Source of the DNA: Eutreptiella sp. 'Long Island Sound 2002'
Taxonomy: Eukaryota > Euglenozoa > Euglenophyceae > Eutreptiales > Eutreptiaceae
Assembly (NCBI GenBank): GCA_964036045.1
Contig: OZ038383.1
Coordinates: 96,963,568-97,027,567 of the forward strand
Reading direction: 5' to 3'
DNA length: 64,000 bases
How positions within the stretch are numbered: position 1 is the stretch's first letter; every line of letters starts with the position of its first letter. The notes beneath the pieces were generated by a model that worked only from the letters and a program-made list of their open reading frames with translations, was not told the origin of the DNA and made no database searches. This document shows, one piece after another, positions 1-11,282 of this stretch. The translations under genes and the position numbers were made by a program.

Positions 1-103
1 ACCATCAGAGCAACCGTGTACATATCATAATATGTTGTTGTAAATACTTTCGTTGGGGGACGTCAGCCCCAGAACAAGTTGATGCGGCTAAGAACATTCA
101 AAA
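1..103 (+). repeat. 3' tail of a short retroposon, cut by window edge
   Basis: These bases match the reverse complement of 37209-37312 with only scattered differences. Similarity stops at the short A-run after GAACATTC (about 100-103). The other copy is bounded by a target-site duplication and ends in the same A-run, so this is probably the 3' end of the same family in plus orientation, with its 5' part outside the window. Confidence 0.6.
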
Positions 104-740
104 TGTCAAAGACACAATAGGTGAAGTACAGCGCAATCCACCACGAGCAGCAAAAATTAGAATCATTGTTTGCCGTGACGCAGTGGGACACTACTAGACA
201 TTATGTAGGTAGCACATCGCCCAAGGCTCTCGCCGAATTGCAACGGACTACATCAATGCTTATTCCAAACCTCCATTGTGGGTAGTGCAATTTGTCCCCC
301 AGGTTGTATGCACATGCATCACTTTACACGTACGGGAATCTACGGCTGGTATGTGTCAGGTATGTATGCAGTGGCGATGCCTCATGATGCCTCCACTGAC
401 ACAATGTTCGAACGTTGTTCATCCTCCGGTGCCCGCTCATCGCTCATTACTGTTCCTATAGACGTGGTCGTGGGGGGGGGGGTGCAGCAATTGAGCCTTC
501 GTTTTGCCTCACAAGCTCTACAGTCATGAACGACGCTACCGAAGCTCAGGACGCGAATGGAACTGTGTTGTGCCGAACTGCATCACGATGGGCCGGAGGA
601 ACAGGGCATGAGAGAGCATCCTGGGGTGCTATACACGAAGGGCGGTTACACAACCAAAGAGGGAACCGTGGTATGCCTTGTGCTGTATAGAGGGACATAC
701 ATGATGCTCCGGCATGCTGCCTGCTATCTGACATGATAAA
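104..740. other. no recognisable gene
   Basis: Only short overlapping ORFs occur here, up to about 90 codons, with no domain I recognise. A G-run lies near 473-482. Confidence 0.5.
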
Positions 741-1100
741 AGTGTCTGTAACGAGACAACAGGTGAATTCTGAAGGTCACTGGATCGCAATACTTGCTGT
801 TTGTGTGTGGAACCAAAAAGTATGTGATTTGCGAGCCATGGCAGAATGCAATTACTCCTCAAGTGTGTGGAACCAAACAGAACATGTGTTTAGCCCCCTG
901 TTGGATCTCAATTCCTGCTCTTTCCGTCTGAAACAGAGGATATTTGATTTGTGATCCCGGGCAGATCAGAATTCCTCCTTTTGTGTTTGGAAGAACACCG
1001 AACATCATATTTGGCACTGGTTTGCTCTCGATCGTGGCCTATTGTTTCTGCAACTGGACAACACTCCAACGATAGCCAGTTGTGTCTGGAAGCAGACATC
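741..1100. repeat. diverged minisatellite, 60-bp period
   Basis: Similar blocks begin at about 741, 801, 861, 921, 981 and 1041, plus a shorter one near 1080. Each starts with a variant of TGTCTGGAANCAGACA or TGTGTGGAACCAAA, and several share a later part like CAGAATNCAATTCCTCCT. The head is a small inverted repeat. Units are heavily diverged but the 60-base register is kept exactly for six units. Confidence 0.65.
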
Positions 1101-1532
1101 TGTCCATTTGTAACTCATGGTTGTGGTTTGTTCTTATAGTGGTTGTGTGTATGTTGTTTCCTCTGCAGGACAGCGCCACATCAGCTTTGTTTCCGATTGC
1201 CGCATGAGTTCGAGCAATGGGCGATAAGGCTTTGTCGGCTGTTGACGGCTTGGAGAAGCGTGCATTGCCAGTAAAGCTCCATTCGGGAAATGCCCGGAAG
1301 ACCTCATTTCCCCGGACCTCGAGGAGGTAACCTAGTGCATGAGGTCCACCACCGTGACCATGCCGATGATTTCCACGAGGGCAAAACATCTCTAGGTCCA
1401 ACTTATGTGGGAGCAGCATATGTGGCATGCGGAAAATACCTTGCTTGATCCGATTCGGAAAGCACTTGCGAAACGGGCGAGATGTGAACAGTGTCTGCTG
1501 TACAAAAACGCACATGAGTTTTAAGGTGTACA
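1101..1532. other. no recognisable gene
   Basis: A 164-codon minus-strand reading frame covers 1039-1533, but it crosses the minisatellite and shows no recognisable domain. I do not call it a gene. Confidence 0.4.
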
Positions 1533-2407
1533 ACTGGAAATGGTGGGTATAGAATTACTCCATCCCCGGGAAACTATGCAGTGAAAGCACCACCTAGAGT
1601 GATGCCACATACCGCCCTCCCCGAAGGATTCCCTTGGTACATGCTACAACACCGAATTTCGTTCGAGGCTGGAATATCTAGTCTAGAACGAAACTAGAAC
1701 TAGATTTTGGTAAAAACATTCACAAATGTTTGGCAAATAACGGACAACAACGTGGGAGGGAGGGGAGTCCCATGACATGTAGAAACAACCAAATTTGTAC
1801 ATGTCTACTCATGTGCGCTCCCACACACACGCGCGCACACACACACCAATTGACATAGGCACCCCCCCCCTTTCAAGCCTTGGTTTTTTTTTGGGGGGGG
1901 GGGTTGTCCTTCTTTTTGTCACATGTTTTTCACCCGGGGGGGGGGGACTTGAGAACTGCAGGGGGGCGGTTTCCTTTCTTTGCTTCAAAGGTGACCACAA
2001 ATGCAATGAAGGATATGATGAAAATATAATAAAAAAAAACCGACTTCAATTTGCGCGTGTTCCATGCTATGATGTGCAGTGTTGTGGTGTGCTGTGGTCT
2101 CGTAAGGTGTGAAGTGGTGTCATGTTGTATGATGTGTTCTGATGTGTTGTGCCGTGCTGTGTTTTGCTGTGGTGTGTGATCTGTTGTGGTGTGATGTGGT
2201 GTGCAGTGGCGTAGTGTGTTGTGGTCACATGGGCTGTATTGTGGTGTGTTGCGCTGTCATGTGGTGTGGTGTAGTGTCATGTGGTGGGGTGTGTTGTGGT
2301 CTACTGTGGTGTGTCATGTGCTATTGTGTGTTGTGTTGTGCTGTGATGCAGTGTGTTGTGGTTGTTTCAGGTGCGCGGTGGTGTGTTGTGTTTTGGTTAT
2401 ATTGTTG

Positions 2408-2487
2408 TTCTAGTGGCGCTCTAGGGAACCGTTCCAACGGCGTTCTAGCAATGTTCCACTCCAGTGGCGTCGGAACGCCGCTAGAAT
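2408..2487. repeat. palindrome inside the left foldback arm
   Basis: CGGCGTTCTAG near 2438 is inverted as CGCCGCTAGAA near 2476, with GT-rich sequence before it and CA-rich sequence after it (2500-2690). It resembles the central palindrome at 3214-3333 and probably came from it. Confidence 0.5.
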
Positions 2488-3213
2488 GATATTCAACATT
2501 CCATGACACGCAACAACACAACAACCCACTACACTGCATGGCCCATCATGACCTCACATAACACAACACGGCACATGACAAGACGCGACATGACGCAACA
2601 CAGCACAGCATGACAAGGCCGGACACGACAACACACAAAAGCACATGACACGAAGCGACGACGCTCGACGCGAAAACACAACACAACATCAACCCAGTAT
2701 GTTTTGCAGAACAGTCATGGGCTGTTGCAACCAAGCTGTTGATTTGAAGTGTTGGAAAATGCTGCGATATGTTGTGGTGTGTGGTCTGCTGTGGTGTGCT
2801 GTGTTAGTGGGTCGTGTGTTGTGGTCACATCAGGTGCGCTGTCGTGTGTTGTGTTGTCATGTGCTCGGTTTGGTGTCATGTGCTCTGGTCTGGTGTCATG
2901 TGGTGTGGTGTCATGGTGTGTGGTTCGGTGTGGTCGGGTATCGCGCGATAGGGTTTGCTTTCTGGTTTTTTGAATGCTGGGTTGGTTGCTCTTTTGATTT
3001 GGTTGATTGCCACGTTAGGTTGTTTGGTGGGTTGGGTTGCTTGATGGGTGTATTGCTCGTTTAGCCAGATGTGTTATGTTGTGTGGTGTCTGCACCCTAT
3101 GATGTGTGGTGTTGTGTGATGTTGCATGCTGTGAGATGACGTGTATGGGTGTACATGTACTTGCTGCCAGTCCAAGGGAGGGGGGGGTCCGTAGCCATTC
3201 AATTTTGTTTGGT

Positions 3214-3333
3214 CTAGCGGCGTTTTAGGGAACTGTTTTAGCGACATTCTAGCGGCGTTCTATCGCCGATCTAGCGAGCGGCGCTAGATCGGCGCTAGAA
3301 TGTTGCTAGAAAAGTTCCCTAGAACGCCGCTAG
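3214..3333. repeat. central palindrome of the foldback
   Basis: A 120-bp imperfect palindrome starts CTAGCGGCGTT and ends AACGCCGCTAG, with GATCTAGCG/CGCTAGATC at the centre. It is built from repeated CTAGCG/CGCTAG motifs and could form a long hairpin. Confidence 0.75.
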
Positions 3334-4415
3334 CAGAAAAATATTACATGTCTACGATCCTTCCCCTCCCCTTGAAGGGGCTGCAAACACATGTGTACCC
3401 TCAGACAAGACATCACATAGCCTACAGCAGCACACCACAACACACACCACAAGGTGCACACACCACACGGCATGGCCCAACCGACCGAACACCCATCAAC
3501 CAACCCAATTGGCCAAACATCCCCACGTAGCAACAAGGCAACACAAAGAAGCAACGAACCCGCTATTCAACCAACTAGACAACCAACCCTATCGCACAAT
3601 ACCCCACCACACCGCACCGCACCACATGACACCACACCACATGACACCAGACCACAGCACATGATACCCGACGGAAGCATAAGACACTAGACCACAACAC
3701 ATGACAACGGAGCACACTACAGCGCATCTGATGTGACCACATTACACTACCCCCCCCGCCCGCAAAGTACAACACACCATAGGAGATCACACACTACAAC
3801 AGATCGCAGCACAACACACCACACCACAACACACCACACCACATGACACCAGGCCACAACACATGACATGACACCACACCAAATCCCAACGCAACACACC
3901 AAAATGCACCTCATTTGACCACAACACACTATGCCACTGCATAGTACAGCACACCACAGCAGATGACACACCAGAACAGAGTACAACACACCACACCACA
4001 CCACATGACACCACTTCACACGTTACGAGACCAAAACACACCACATCACTGCAGAACATAGCATTGCACACCTGCAGTTTGAAATTGGTTTTTTTTGAAT
4101 GTTTATCATGTCTGCATGACCAAATGCCCTTGTGAAACATAGAAAAGAACACCCTCCCACACCCCCAAGCTCAACCTCCCCCAAGGGAGGGCAGCCCCAC
4201 AGTGCCTGTGCCTATGTTAAAATGTGTGCGTGCATGTGTGTGCTTGTGTATGTTTGGGAGCACATATGACCACACATGTACCAAATGTGATGGTTTCTGA
4301 GTGTGTATTTGTCATGGAAACCCCCCCCCCCTCACACATTGCTCTCCGTTACTTGCCGGATGTGTGTGCATGTTTTTGTTCCAGCCTTGTTTCAGCGAAG
4401 TGTTCTAGCAACGTT

Positions 4416-4442
4416 CTAGCGAGCGCTTGCGGCGCTCGCTAG
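4416..4442. repeat. short perfect inverted repeat
   Basis: CTAGCGAGCGC at 4416-4426 is inverted as GCGCTCGCTAG at 4432-4442 with a 5-base loop. It uses the same CTAGCG vocabulary as the palindromes at 2408-2487 and 3214-3333. Confidence 0.7.
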
Positions 4443-4595
4443 ATCGACGCTGGAACGTCGCTATTTCAAATGAAAAATTTGTTTTTATGAAAAATACGGT
4501 ATGGACCCCCTAGTGTGGTGCTGGGGGTCCAAGTTGCACCCATCATTCCCCCGACCCACTACGCCCATGGGTCGGGGTATCCACCACTTTCTTTT

Positions 4596-4627
4596 GTTCT
4601 AGCCTCTAGCGCCATCTAGGCTAGAAC
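4596..4627. repeat. short perfect inverted repeat just outside the foldback
   Basis: GTTCTAGCCT at 4596-4605 is inverted as AGGCTAGAAC at 4618-4627 with a 12-base loop. It lies between the foldback end and the ORF starting at 4646. Confidence 0.65.
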
Positions 4628-4645
4628 GGAAGTGGGTCTTCTAGC

Positions 4646-5629
4646 ATGTGCCTAGGGTTGAAGCGCCCCATCATCAATCTTGAACTCAAGTTTGCGCGTG
4701 ATGTAAAGTTCTTGACTCTGAATATTGTTTCAGATGCCCCGCAAAAGGGGGTGGCTGATAGTGAGAAGCCTGAGGGGGTCATGCATGTCACAGGCATGGC
4801 GCTTGGTACTCCGCTACACTCCGCTATTGCGGACATGCCATACTGCTTGATCATTGTCGAGGTGCCAAGCGGACGTATGGAAGGCATTCATTCTGTTCTG
4901 AGCCGGAATGCCGTCTCTAGAACGCTTGATCTTCTGGTTGGTGATGTGTGCGATCCAAAACTCAATATTCCCCTGTGCAGGTGCCCGGGTGCTTTACTTT
5001 CTCTCATGGCGCAATGGTTCAGCAAATTTGTGCGGAGGTTGTGGGACTTATCATGCAGCACCTTGCAGACGCAACGACCCACGGAAGCAAGCAATGTGTG
5101 GTTCTTGGTTATCATTAAATCTGTGCACGTGGCTTGCAGTCTGGCAGTGCGAATGCCTTTGCCTATTAGTGTCGTCTTGGGTTTGCCGACTAAGCCAGAG
5201 TCGGTGGCAAAAGTTGGTGCCCAAATGTGCAGCAATTTGCCGATCGCCGATGGGTTGAACCCGATTTTGTGGTATGGAGTCTTTGAGAGTTTTGAGAATG
5301 GGTATCCAATGGACTGTAGCTATGTGCCTGAGAAGGTAGAGACGGAGCACGAGTCCGACGAGGAGCTAGAAATGGTGGGGGCTATTCCTGAGGACGCTGC
5401 ATATGGTACCTCAAAGCAGTCAGCACCCCCTCACAAAAAGGGTGGTCATACACCCAGGGAAGACACAAGCAAGGCCTCCCAGTCCCAATCCAACGGCAAA
5501 GGCAACAAAAAGGCTAAGCCAACAGCTAATGCGGACGTGATGCAGCAACATCCTCTGCTAAGACACCTGGTTCCAAGAAAGCCAAGATTGGGTGTGGAAG
5601 GCATGGAAGGACTGGTTCAATGGCACTAA
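4646..5629 (+). CDS. hypothetical protein, weakly nucleoplasmin-like
   Basis: This 327-codon frame is the longest outside the retroelements. The first third has a hydrophobic strand pattern including HVTGMALG, then LIIVEVPSGR and SRTLDLLVGD, which resembles the N-terminal nucleoplasmin-like (HD2/FKBP39) fold. The middle (about residues 105-205) does not fit that fold and could be retained intron. Residues about 215-240 return to a plausible last strand followed by an acidic run (EHESDEELE), then a Lys/Ser/Gly-rich tail. An acidic tract followed by a basic tail is usual for nucleoplasmin-like histone chaperones. The family assignment is inference from a few short stretches. It could equally be an unrelated host or transposon ORF. 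The ATG at 4646 is simply the first in frame. Confidence 0.35.
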   Translation: MCLGLKRPIINLELKFARDVKFLTLNIVSDAPQKGVADSEKPEGVMHVTGMALGTPLHSAIADMPYCLIIVEVPSGRMEGIHSVLSRNAVSRTLDLLVGDVCDPKLNIPLCRCPGALLSLMAQWFSKFVRRLWDLSCSTLQTQRPTEASNVWFLVIIKSVHVACSLAVRMPLPISVVLGLPTKPESVAKVGAQMCSNLPIADGLNPILWYGVFESFENGYPMDCSYVPEKVETEHESDEELEMVGAIPEDAAYGTSKQSAPPHKKGGHTPREDTSKASQSQSNGKGNKKAKPTANADVMQQHPLLRHLVPRKPRLGVEGMEGLVQWH

Positions 5630-5894
5630 AAAGAACTAGTCTACGGTGGTTTATGTTTGCTGATGGTTGAAGAAAGTTCTGTTTTCCCTCTTCAGTAGCC
5701 AAGGTAACTGGTGACATGATGTAAATCTTGGGGTACCGTGTGTGGGTGCCCCTTGGCCCTTAAAGGCTGATGCCCCTTTTCCACATGTTCTTTTTCTTCA
5801 AGCCATCCCCGGCGCGCAAGTTTCATTTTTTGGTGACATTATAGCACCATCTCGTTGCACGGTGCATCAATTGTTGCACTTTTCCCCCGTCTCG
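5630..5894. other. no recognisable gene
   Basis: Short frames only. This may be the 3' flank of the preceding ORF. Confidence 0.4.
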
Positions 5895-5980
5895 TGTCTG
5901 GAATCAGACACACCAATTTCATGTTCCTTAACATAGGTTTTGGTCAAACATGTCTGGTTTCAGACAAAATTTGATATTTC
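5895..5980. repeat. two units related to the 741-1100 minisatellite
   Basis: TGTCTGGAATCAGACA begins at 5895 and TGTCTGGTTTCAGACA at 5951, a 56-base spacing. The head motif and spacing match the minisatellite at 741-1100, so these are probably dispersed members of the same family. Another related head, GTGTCTGGCTGCAACCAGAC, occurs near 39890. Confidence 0.5.
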
Positions 5981-6289
5981 ATTGTCTTTTGGACTGATTG
6001 AAAAGACGAGTCGCATTTTGACATGCAATGACATTTTTTTACATGTGCTATGCCAGGTGTAACACGCATGCATTTGTTCCGGGCTGTGTCGGCTCAAAAT
6101 TCGACTATTTTTGGTATATTCCATAGCCTTGAACATCAAAGTTGTATTGCCATCAACTGGCCAAAAACACTTCTGACAAATGTCAACAATCACCCAAATG
6201 GGCGCAAGCCTCACAATAGTCGAATTCCACTCTCCCTAGACCACATTTTGAGAACCACATTTTGGTGACAATTTTCACGGGGGTCCATT

Positions 6290-8444
6290 TTTTTTGGGCG
6301 GGGGCAACTTGCGCCGTGTAGCATTGTAGCCTCTCCTTCGTGGGAGGTGCCCACCCCGAAGCCTCATGGCCACGCTGAGCAACCCCCGCCATAGCCATGC
6401 CCGCCGGCGTTGTCCCAGCATCCCCCGCGACGGCAGTCCCACAGAGGGTGGCCGGTGCCGGCAAGCCGTGGAACCAGATTCCTTGCTCAGTCTTCAGAAC
6501 TAGGACATGGGTTGGGGGGGTTTGGTAGGTAGGCCGTGCGGCACTAGCAAAGCCGGGTCGCCGTGGTGTTCGCGGAGGTGCGTCTTCAAGCCGGGGTGTA
6601 GCTCGGCCGGCAACTTCCCCACCGTGTGGAGCGAGTAGGAAAGGGGCGTGTTGTATGGGTGTCCTGGGCACGTGTGCGCCACACACACCGCGGGATACTT
6701 TAAGTTGGCCGCGGCGGCTGGGGCAATAGCAACAATCCCTGGCCACGGTGGCACCGCTATAGTCACCGCAACCAAGGAGAGCAGGCGACGTCCGCCCCAC
6801 TGCTAGTAAGCCGTTGTCTGCCGCTTTAACGGCCAGACAACGGTGGGCGCCACAACCCTGTGCCCTGTCCAGAGATGGTCCAGGGGCAAGTGTTGGGGGT
6901 CGTCCAATAGCATGGCGTGCAGTCACTTCCGCTTGCACGCCAAGGAGGGCCACCGGGACGTGATGTAATCTGGTGTCGCCATGCAATGCATTTGGGGGCT
7001 GGCAGCACACCCGGAGTTCTGGAGTCCCATGCTCAGCCTCCATGGTGTCCCTCATGGGGCACCTTGTGGTACACGGTTTCGTCGTTGGTGGTCTTTGCCA
7101 CCCGCCCCCCAAGACCACCTTCGCCGAGTAGTAGGTGCTACGCCCGGGATCCACTCCTTCGGAGCGCCCTGCCACCGCGGTGTGGGTGCCCTCAGAAGGC
7201 GCACTATGCCGGCGACGTGGCGGGTGGGTTACGTCCTGAGGCATGGGATACCTTTGCGGGTCGGCGCCCTTTCCTTCAGGGCTGGCTCCCTGGCGACCTG
7301 TCGGCATGCAGTGTACAGATCCCCCCGATGGTGGTACACCAGAGCCTGCACCGTCTCATAGGTCGTGGCGGGGACCACCACCTGCGTCATGTCGCCATAG
7401 CGGGTGTGCTAAACCTTCACCTGCGGGGCTGGGGCCGCCAGCGCCCTTAGCCCGTCGGGGCCTTGCACTAGTATGGGGGTGGTACCCGAGCACTGGCCCA
7501 GCATCCACATCGGCAGCGATACCTCGTTCACTACCCGCTGCAGCGTGCGGATGAGGTGGGGGCACCGCGGATGGTGTGTGTAGTGCCCCGGGGTAAGCTC
7601 AGCCGGACAGCCTCCCCAAAGCCCTTGGTGAGTCTACAGGTTGTAGGCTTGCGACACGTGGAACGCTTCCTTCGCCGAAGTACCCTGCCGGACCCACTCC
7701 CGGACAACGGCAACCTGTTAGGAGTGAGAGGACCGGGTGATGCCCTGGCAGCCATGCTCCGAGGGCCTCCAGAGGGCGTCAGTGTGGGCATGGCGGGAGG
7801 TACCCGTCATGTGATTGCACCCACTGACCATTAGGGCGTCAGCCGCGTGCACCTGGGCCATGGGGCAATAGGCGCTGACTAGGGGGAGCAACTTGCTCTA
7901 GAGTTTCGCCATGAGCACCATCCTGGAGGCCCTTACCTCGGGCACGCTACAAGGGGCCGTGGGTGTGCCTTGAAGGTATATGTCTATCCCCATGTACTTG
8001 AGGACCTTGGAGGGCGGGATCTCAGGGGCATCAGCCGGCGCCTCCTCCCGTACTTCCGGGCTATCGGTCACCCATGTGGGGCCCACATGCCGGGCCACGG
8101 CCTCCGGCGTGGGTGAGCGTAGCGGCTGGGGGTCTGTGGTGGACCAGCGCTGGATTTTGAGCTTAGGGACAATCCACACGTACGATACCCTAGTAGTATG
8201 TCCGCTGGTCCAGCTGGACCCCTTGGATGGGGCAAGCATCGCCGCGCTCCAGGATGACTATAGTGTCATTCACCCACATGAGCCCGAAAGGGCATTACCC
8301 CGAAAGCACGGTAGGCAATATCCATGAATCGCGAGAACGGCAGAGGTGCCGTGGCTCCGGCATGGACTCCTCAGATCTTTCCCTTGGGGGTGCCCAGCAG
8401 TTGCGCCAGAAGCTCCGATAGCTATTCCCGAAGGTCAGCTTGGA
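6290..8444 (-). pseudogene. decayed non-LTR retrotransposon (LINE) reverse-transcriptase region
   Basis: The minus strand of this GC-rich block has broken coding sequence with LINE RT order. WVNDTIVILERG near 8240-8275 sits where the catalytic YADDT/FADDT motif belongs (the first Asp is Asn here). It is followed by the fragment at 8239-7898 containing LKIQRWSTTDPQP, then KYMGIDIYL in the place of the usual YLGI motif, and RMVLMAKL. Downstream frames (7791-6183) look like the post-RT region but contain many stops and frame changes. Element A inserted next to it at 8449/8450, so the upstream part of the LINE may be displaced beyond 31209. The call rests on motif order rather than full-length similarity. 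Confidence 0.5.
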
Positions 8445-8449
8445 GGAAT
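8445..8449. repeat. target-site duplication of element A, left copy
   Basis: GGAAT directly abuts the left LTR and is repeated at 31205-31209 directly after the right LTR. Confidence 0.85.
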
Positions 8450-11269
8450 TGACGCGTTCCCGTGGGGGGCCTGGCCACAGGACGCTGCGGTGACACGCAC
8501 AAGCAAGCAGGCAGGCAAAGCACTGCGCTCACAGGGGCATCAATACGCTCGTGTCATGTGACAAAGCGTTTCAGGATCCTTGCCACTCTGAAACAAGGGA
8601 ACGAAAGTATGTACAGCAACACAACAGGATATGTACACATGGGGTTAAGACTGGACTGGGGTAAGGGCATCACAGGACAAAAGACACTCAGTCCCAACTC
8701 ATATCCCAATCCCAGGTCCGACCCTCTCAGTGGCTGGCTGGGGCGGGGGCTCAAACACAACCCATGCTCTGCTCAGTCCGGACCCTGAAATCCTGCCAAA
8801 AGGTGAGGTGTCCCGCCCAGCCACAGGCGAGTTCCTGGGAAGCAAGAGGCTCCAAAGCTGACCAACAGTGGCCTCCTCCTATGCTCCCTTAACGGCGGGT
8901 CCGAACTCCCCTCTGAGCCAGAGATATGGCCCCGCCATTATCCCCTAGGAGTTGGTGGCTGAAACTGGGCTGTTTCAGCCCAAACTGATATTAGCTCAAA
9001 AATCCCCAAAATTGACCCCTCGTCCGGACCCGCCAGAGGTAGGGACGAGGCAACTGACCCTATGCCCTTCGCCTAGGAACTCCCTGGAGCCCTCACCCAA
9101 CCTGGTTCCCTCTGAGGTCCCGGCATCAGGGCACCAAGGGTTCGTCCAGTGGGGTCATAATTGCCAAAATGGCAAAATCGGCCGTCTCGGTCGACCGTCC
9201 AGGGTAGGAAACCTTGGCGATATTGACGCGCCAAGCCTTGATTCACAACCCTTGATATCCCCTTTGGTCCCATGCCCTGGGTTATCGCTTGCTGTCACGC
9301 TGGCTGCTTACTGTTCACCGAGGGGATGACCCCACGGACGGGGCAGAAAGCAACATGCGGTGCAAAGGGGGGGATCATGGATCGCACCAAAAGTTGAATA
9401 ACTCCGGATGAGCCGGAGGAGCAAATACGAAACTCAATGGCGTTCAACCCTTGGTCATATGCTACAATAATCGCCTTTTGCTTCCTGGCTAGATCATGTG
9501 CTGCATGGAGATATGGCAATTCCAATATGGCATACAATGGCAAAAACAGCGAAATATGGCCAAAATGGCCCACACTCATGATTCCATATCTCCATGGCCA
9601 CGGCAAGGATCGTTTCAACCAAAGATGCTATAGACACATGGGACTCAGGTCCCAATATATGCCACTTGCCTACCCTCATGGTTGCCTCTAGCCATTTTCC
9701 CCATTGGAGGGAAAGTGATACACAAATGGGGCAGAATGGCAACATACCCCAATTTGAATGACTCACAACTCTCCCTTCGAGAGGAGAGGCCACATGAGGA
9801 AACACCCCATTCGATGCGGGTTTATGTGCCCTCTTCGAATTGCCCTTACCCTTGGTCAAGTGGCGCACGCAACCTCGGGGGCGAAATCAGGGGGAGATGG
9901 GGTTTGTGGCCATTCCGGGCAAAACGGCCAAAATTCACCCAAAAGTGGTCCCTCCAAAAATCGTATCTCTGTATCACAAGAGAAAGGAGCCTCGGGCTTT
10001 TGCATGGATGCAAACCGAAGCTTTGCTTCCCTTTTGCAACAAGGGTTGAGGTTCAAAGCATAATGGAGACATTTTTAATACCCCAATCCTTGAAGCACAC
10101 TTTTTATGGGAAAAAGTGCATATATCGGCGATATTGGCATGAACATATCTTTGGGTCATTGAGGAACAAAAATATGAGCAAACACTTTCGGAGTAGGCCC
10201 ATAGTAGGTGCCTTCAAATATGCCCACTATGGTTAGATTGTCTCCGCCCACTCATGTCGTTAGTGCTTGCATATGAGCGCGTGTGCAAAGAGGCAGTATG
10301 GCACGCGTGCTCACAAGGCGAAATTATATAAAATAGAAGACAAGGTTGTAAAAAACAACCGAGCCATCCACGATGTTTATTCCTGGTCTCTACTTTACAT
10401 ATTGCCTTGGTTCGAGGCTCAACTCTCCATAGGCTTCGAGTACGAGCCTCGGGGGTTTGGCCATTTTCGCCTAATTTTCGACCAAAACTTGCCCTCTTTC
10501 GAAAATAGACTTTTGGTACGCATTGAATTGCGTGGAGCCATCGTTGAATTGGCTGGAAAAACGAAAATGCCCTAGGGCTCTTGGTCTTTTGAGCATTGTG
10601 TTCGGTTATTAACGTTCATGCTCAGAAGGCCACAAAGTTAGCGTTTGCGCACGCAAACGACTTGGGTTTGCAAAACCCATAGGCTGCCTGAAACATCGCC
10701 ATTGCCCGCTTCCCTATACGAAGTGATATGCCCACGTGAAAGGGGCATGGATGAGAGGCATAGGAGGAGAATGTAGGGTTCCGTCCAAACTCATGGTCCT
10801 TGGGAACCATGAGTTCGAGCGATCGACGGAAATGCTTGCAAGCTGATTTTCTCGAAGACGCAACGGAGAAAATTTCTGGTGAGCACACCAGATGAAAGTA
10901 CTTTAAATACCCTCTAGATTCAGCCCTTAAGTTCTCTTAGAACCTCAAAGGTACTGGAGAAAAATCCCTCACAAAACTCGCCACGGAGAAGCGACGAAAC
11001 CGCGCGAACAGGCTACATCAGGCAGCGATCTCACGACAATTAGAAATCGCGGTAGAAATCGGGTATTTCACCAATTTCCGACCGAAAATCGCCTAAGACA
11101 ATAAAATTATGGTCATTCTACATCGATTTATTGGTTAGAAATCGGATTCCAGATTCCGCGGGTTAGAGAACAGGGATATCCCGCTGACAGCCGGTGTCAA
11201 CAGCTTCCGCACGGGTGTGACGGCTCACAGGCCTCCGGGCCATGGGCCATGGGTTCTGGGTACCGCTTC
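8450..11269 (-). repeat. 3' LTR of element A
   Basis: This 2,820-bp repeat is nearly identical to 28387-31204, differing by scattered substitutions and a few small indels. On the plus strand it starts TGACGCG and ends ACCGCTTC. The ORFs inside are not conserved between the two copies. It is long for a gypsy LTR. Confidence 0.93.
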
Positions 11270-11282
11270 ACCCCCCTCCTTA
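11270..11282 (-). promoter_or_regulatory. polypurine tract of element A
   Basis: On the minus strand TAAGGAGGGGGGT lies immediately before the 3' LTR, the position and composition expected of the plus-strand primer. It fixes the orientation of the element. Confidence 0.75.

Larger units (their letters stand above)
1533..4592. mobile_element. large imperfect foldback element (two inverted arms)
   Basis: The left part reappears inverted in the right part over about 1.3 kb. Matching pairs include 1533-1546 with 4580-4592, 1711-1760 with 4321-4376, 1797-1862 with about 4205-4270, 2040-2200 with about 3920-4100, and 2815-2870 with about 3690-3742. The arms meet at a palindrome centred near 3273. 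The left arm carries about 0.5 kb of extra sequence (about 2400-2760) that forms its own smaller hairpin. The inner arms are almost purely G/T-rich on the left and C/A-rich on the right. No transposase frame is present, so a non-autonomous foldback element or an inverted duplication is likely. I could not identify a target duplication. Confidence 0.65.

Noticed and set aside
2040-4100. G/T- and C/A-rich arms as telomeric or CRISPR-like arrays
   Set aside because: There is no constant unit or spacer pattern; the arms are inverted copies of each other within a foldback.
6183-7307. A 374-codon minus-strand frame as an intact gene
   Set aside because: It is low-complexity, Pro/Arg-rich and lies in the GC-rich post-RT part of a broken LINE. 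No domain is recognisable.
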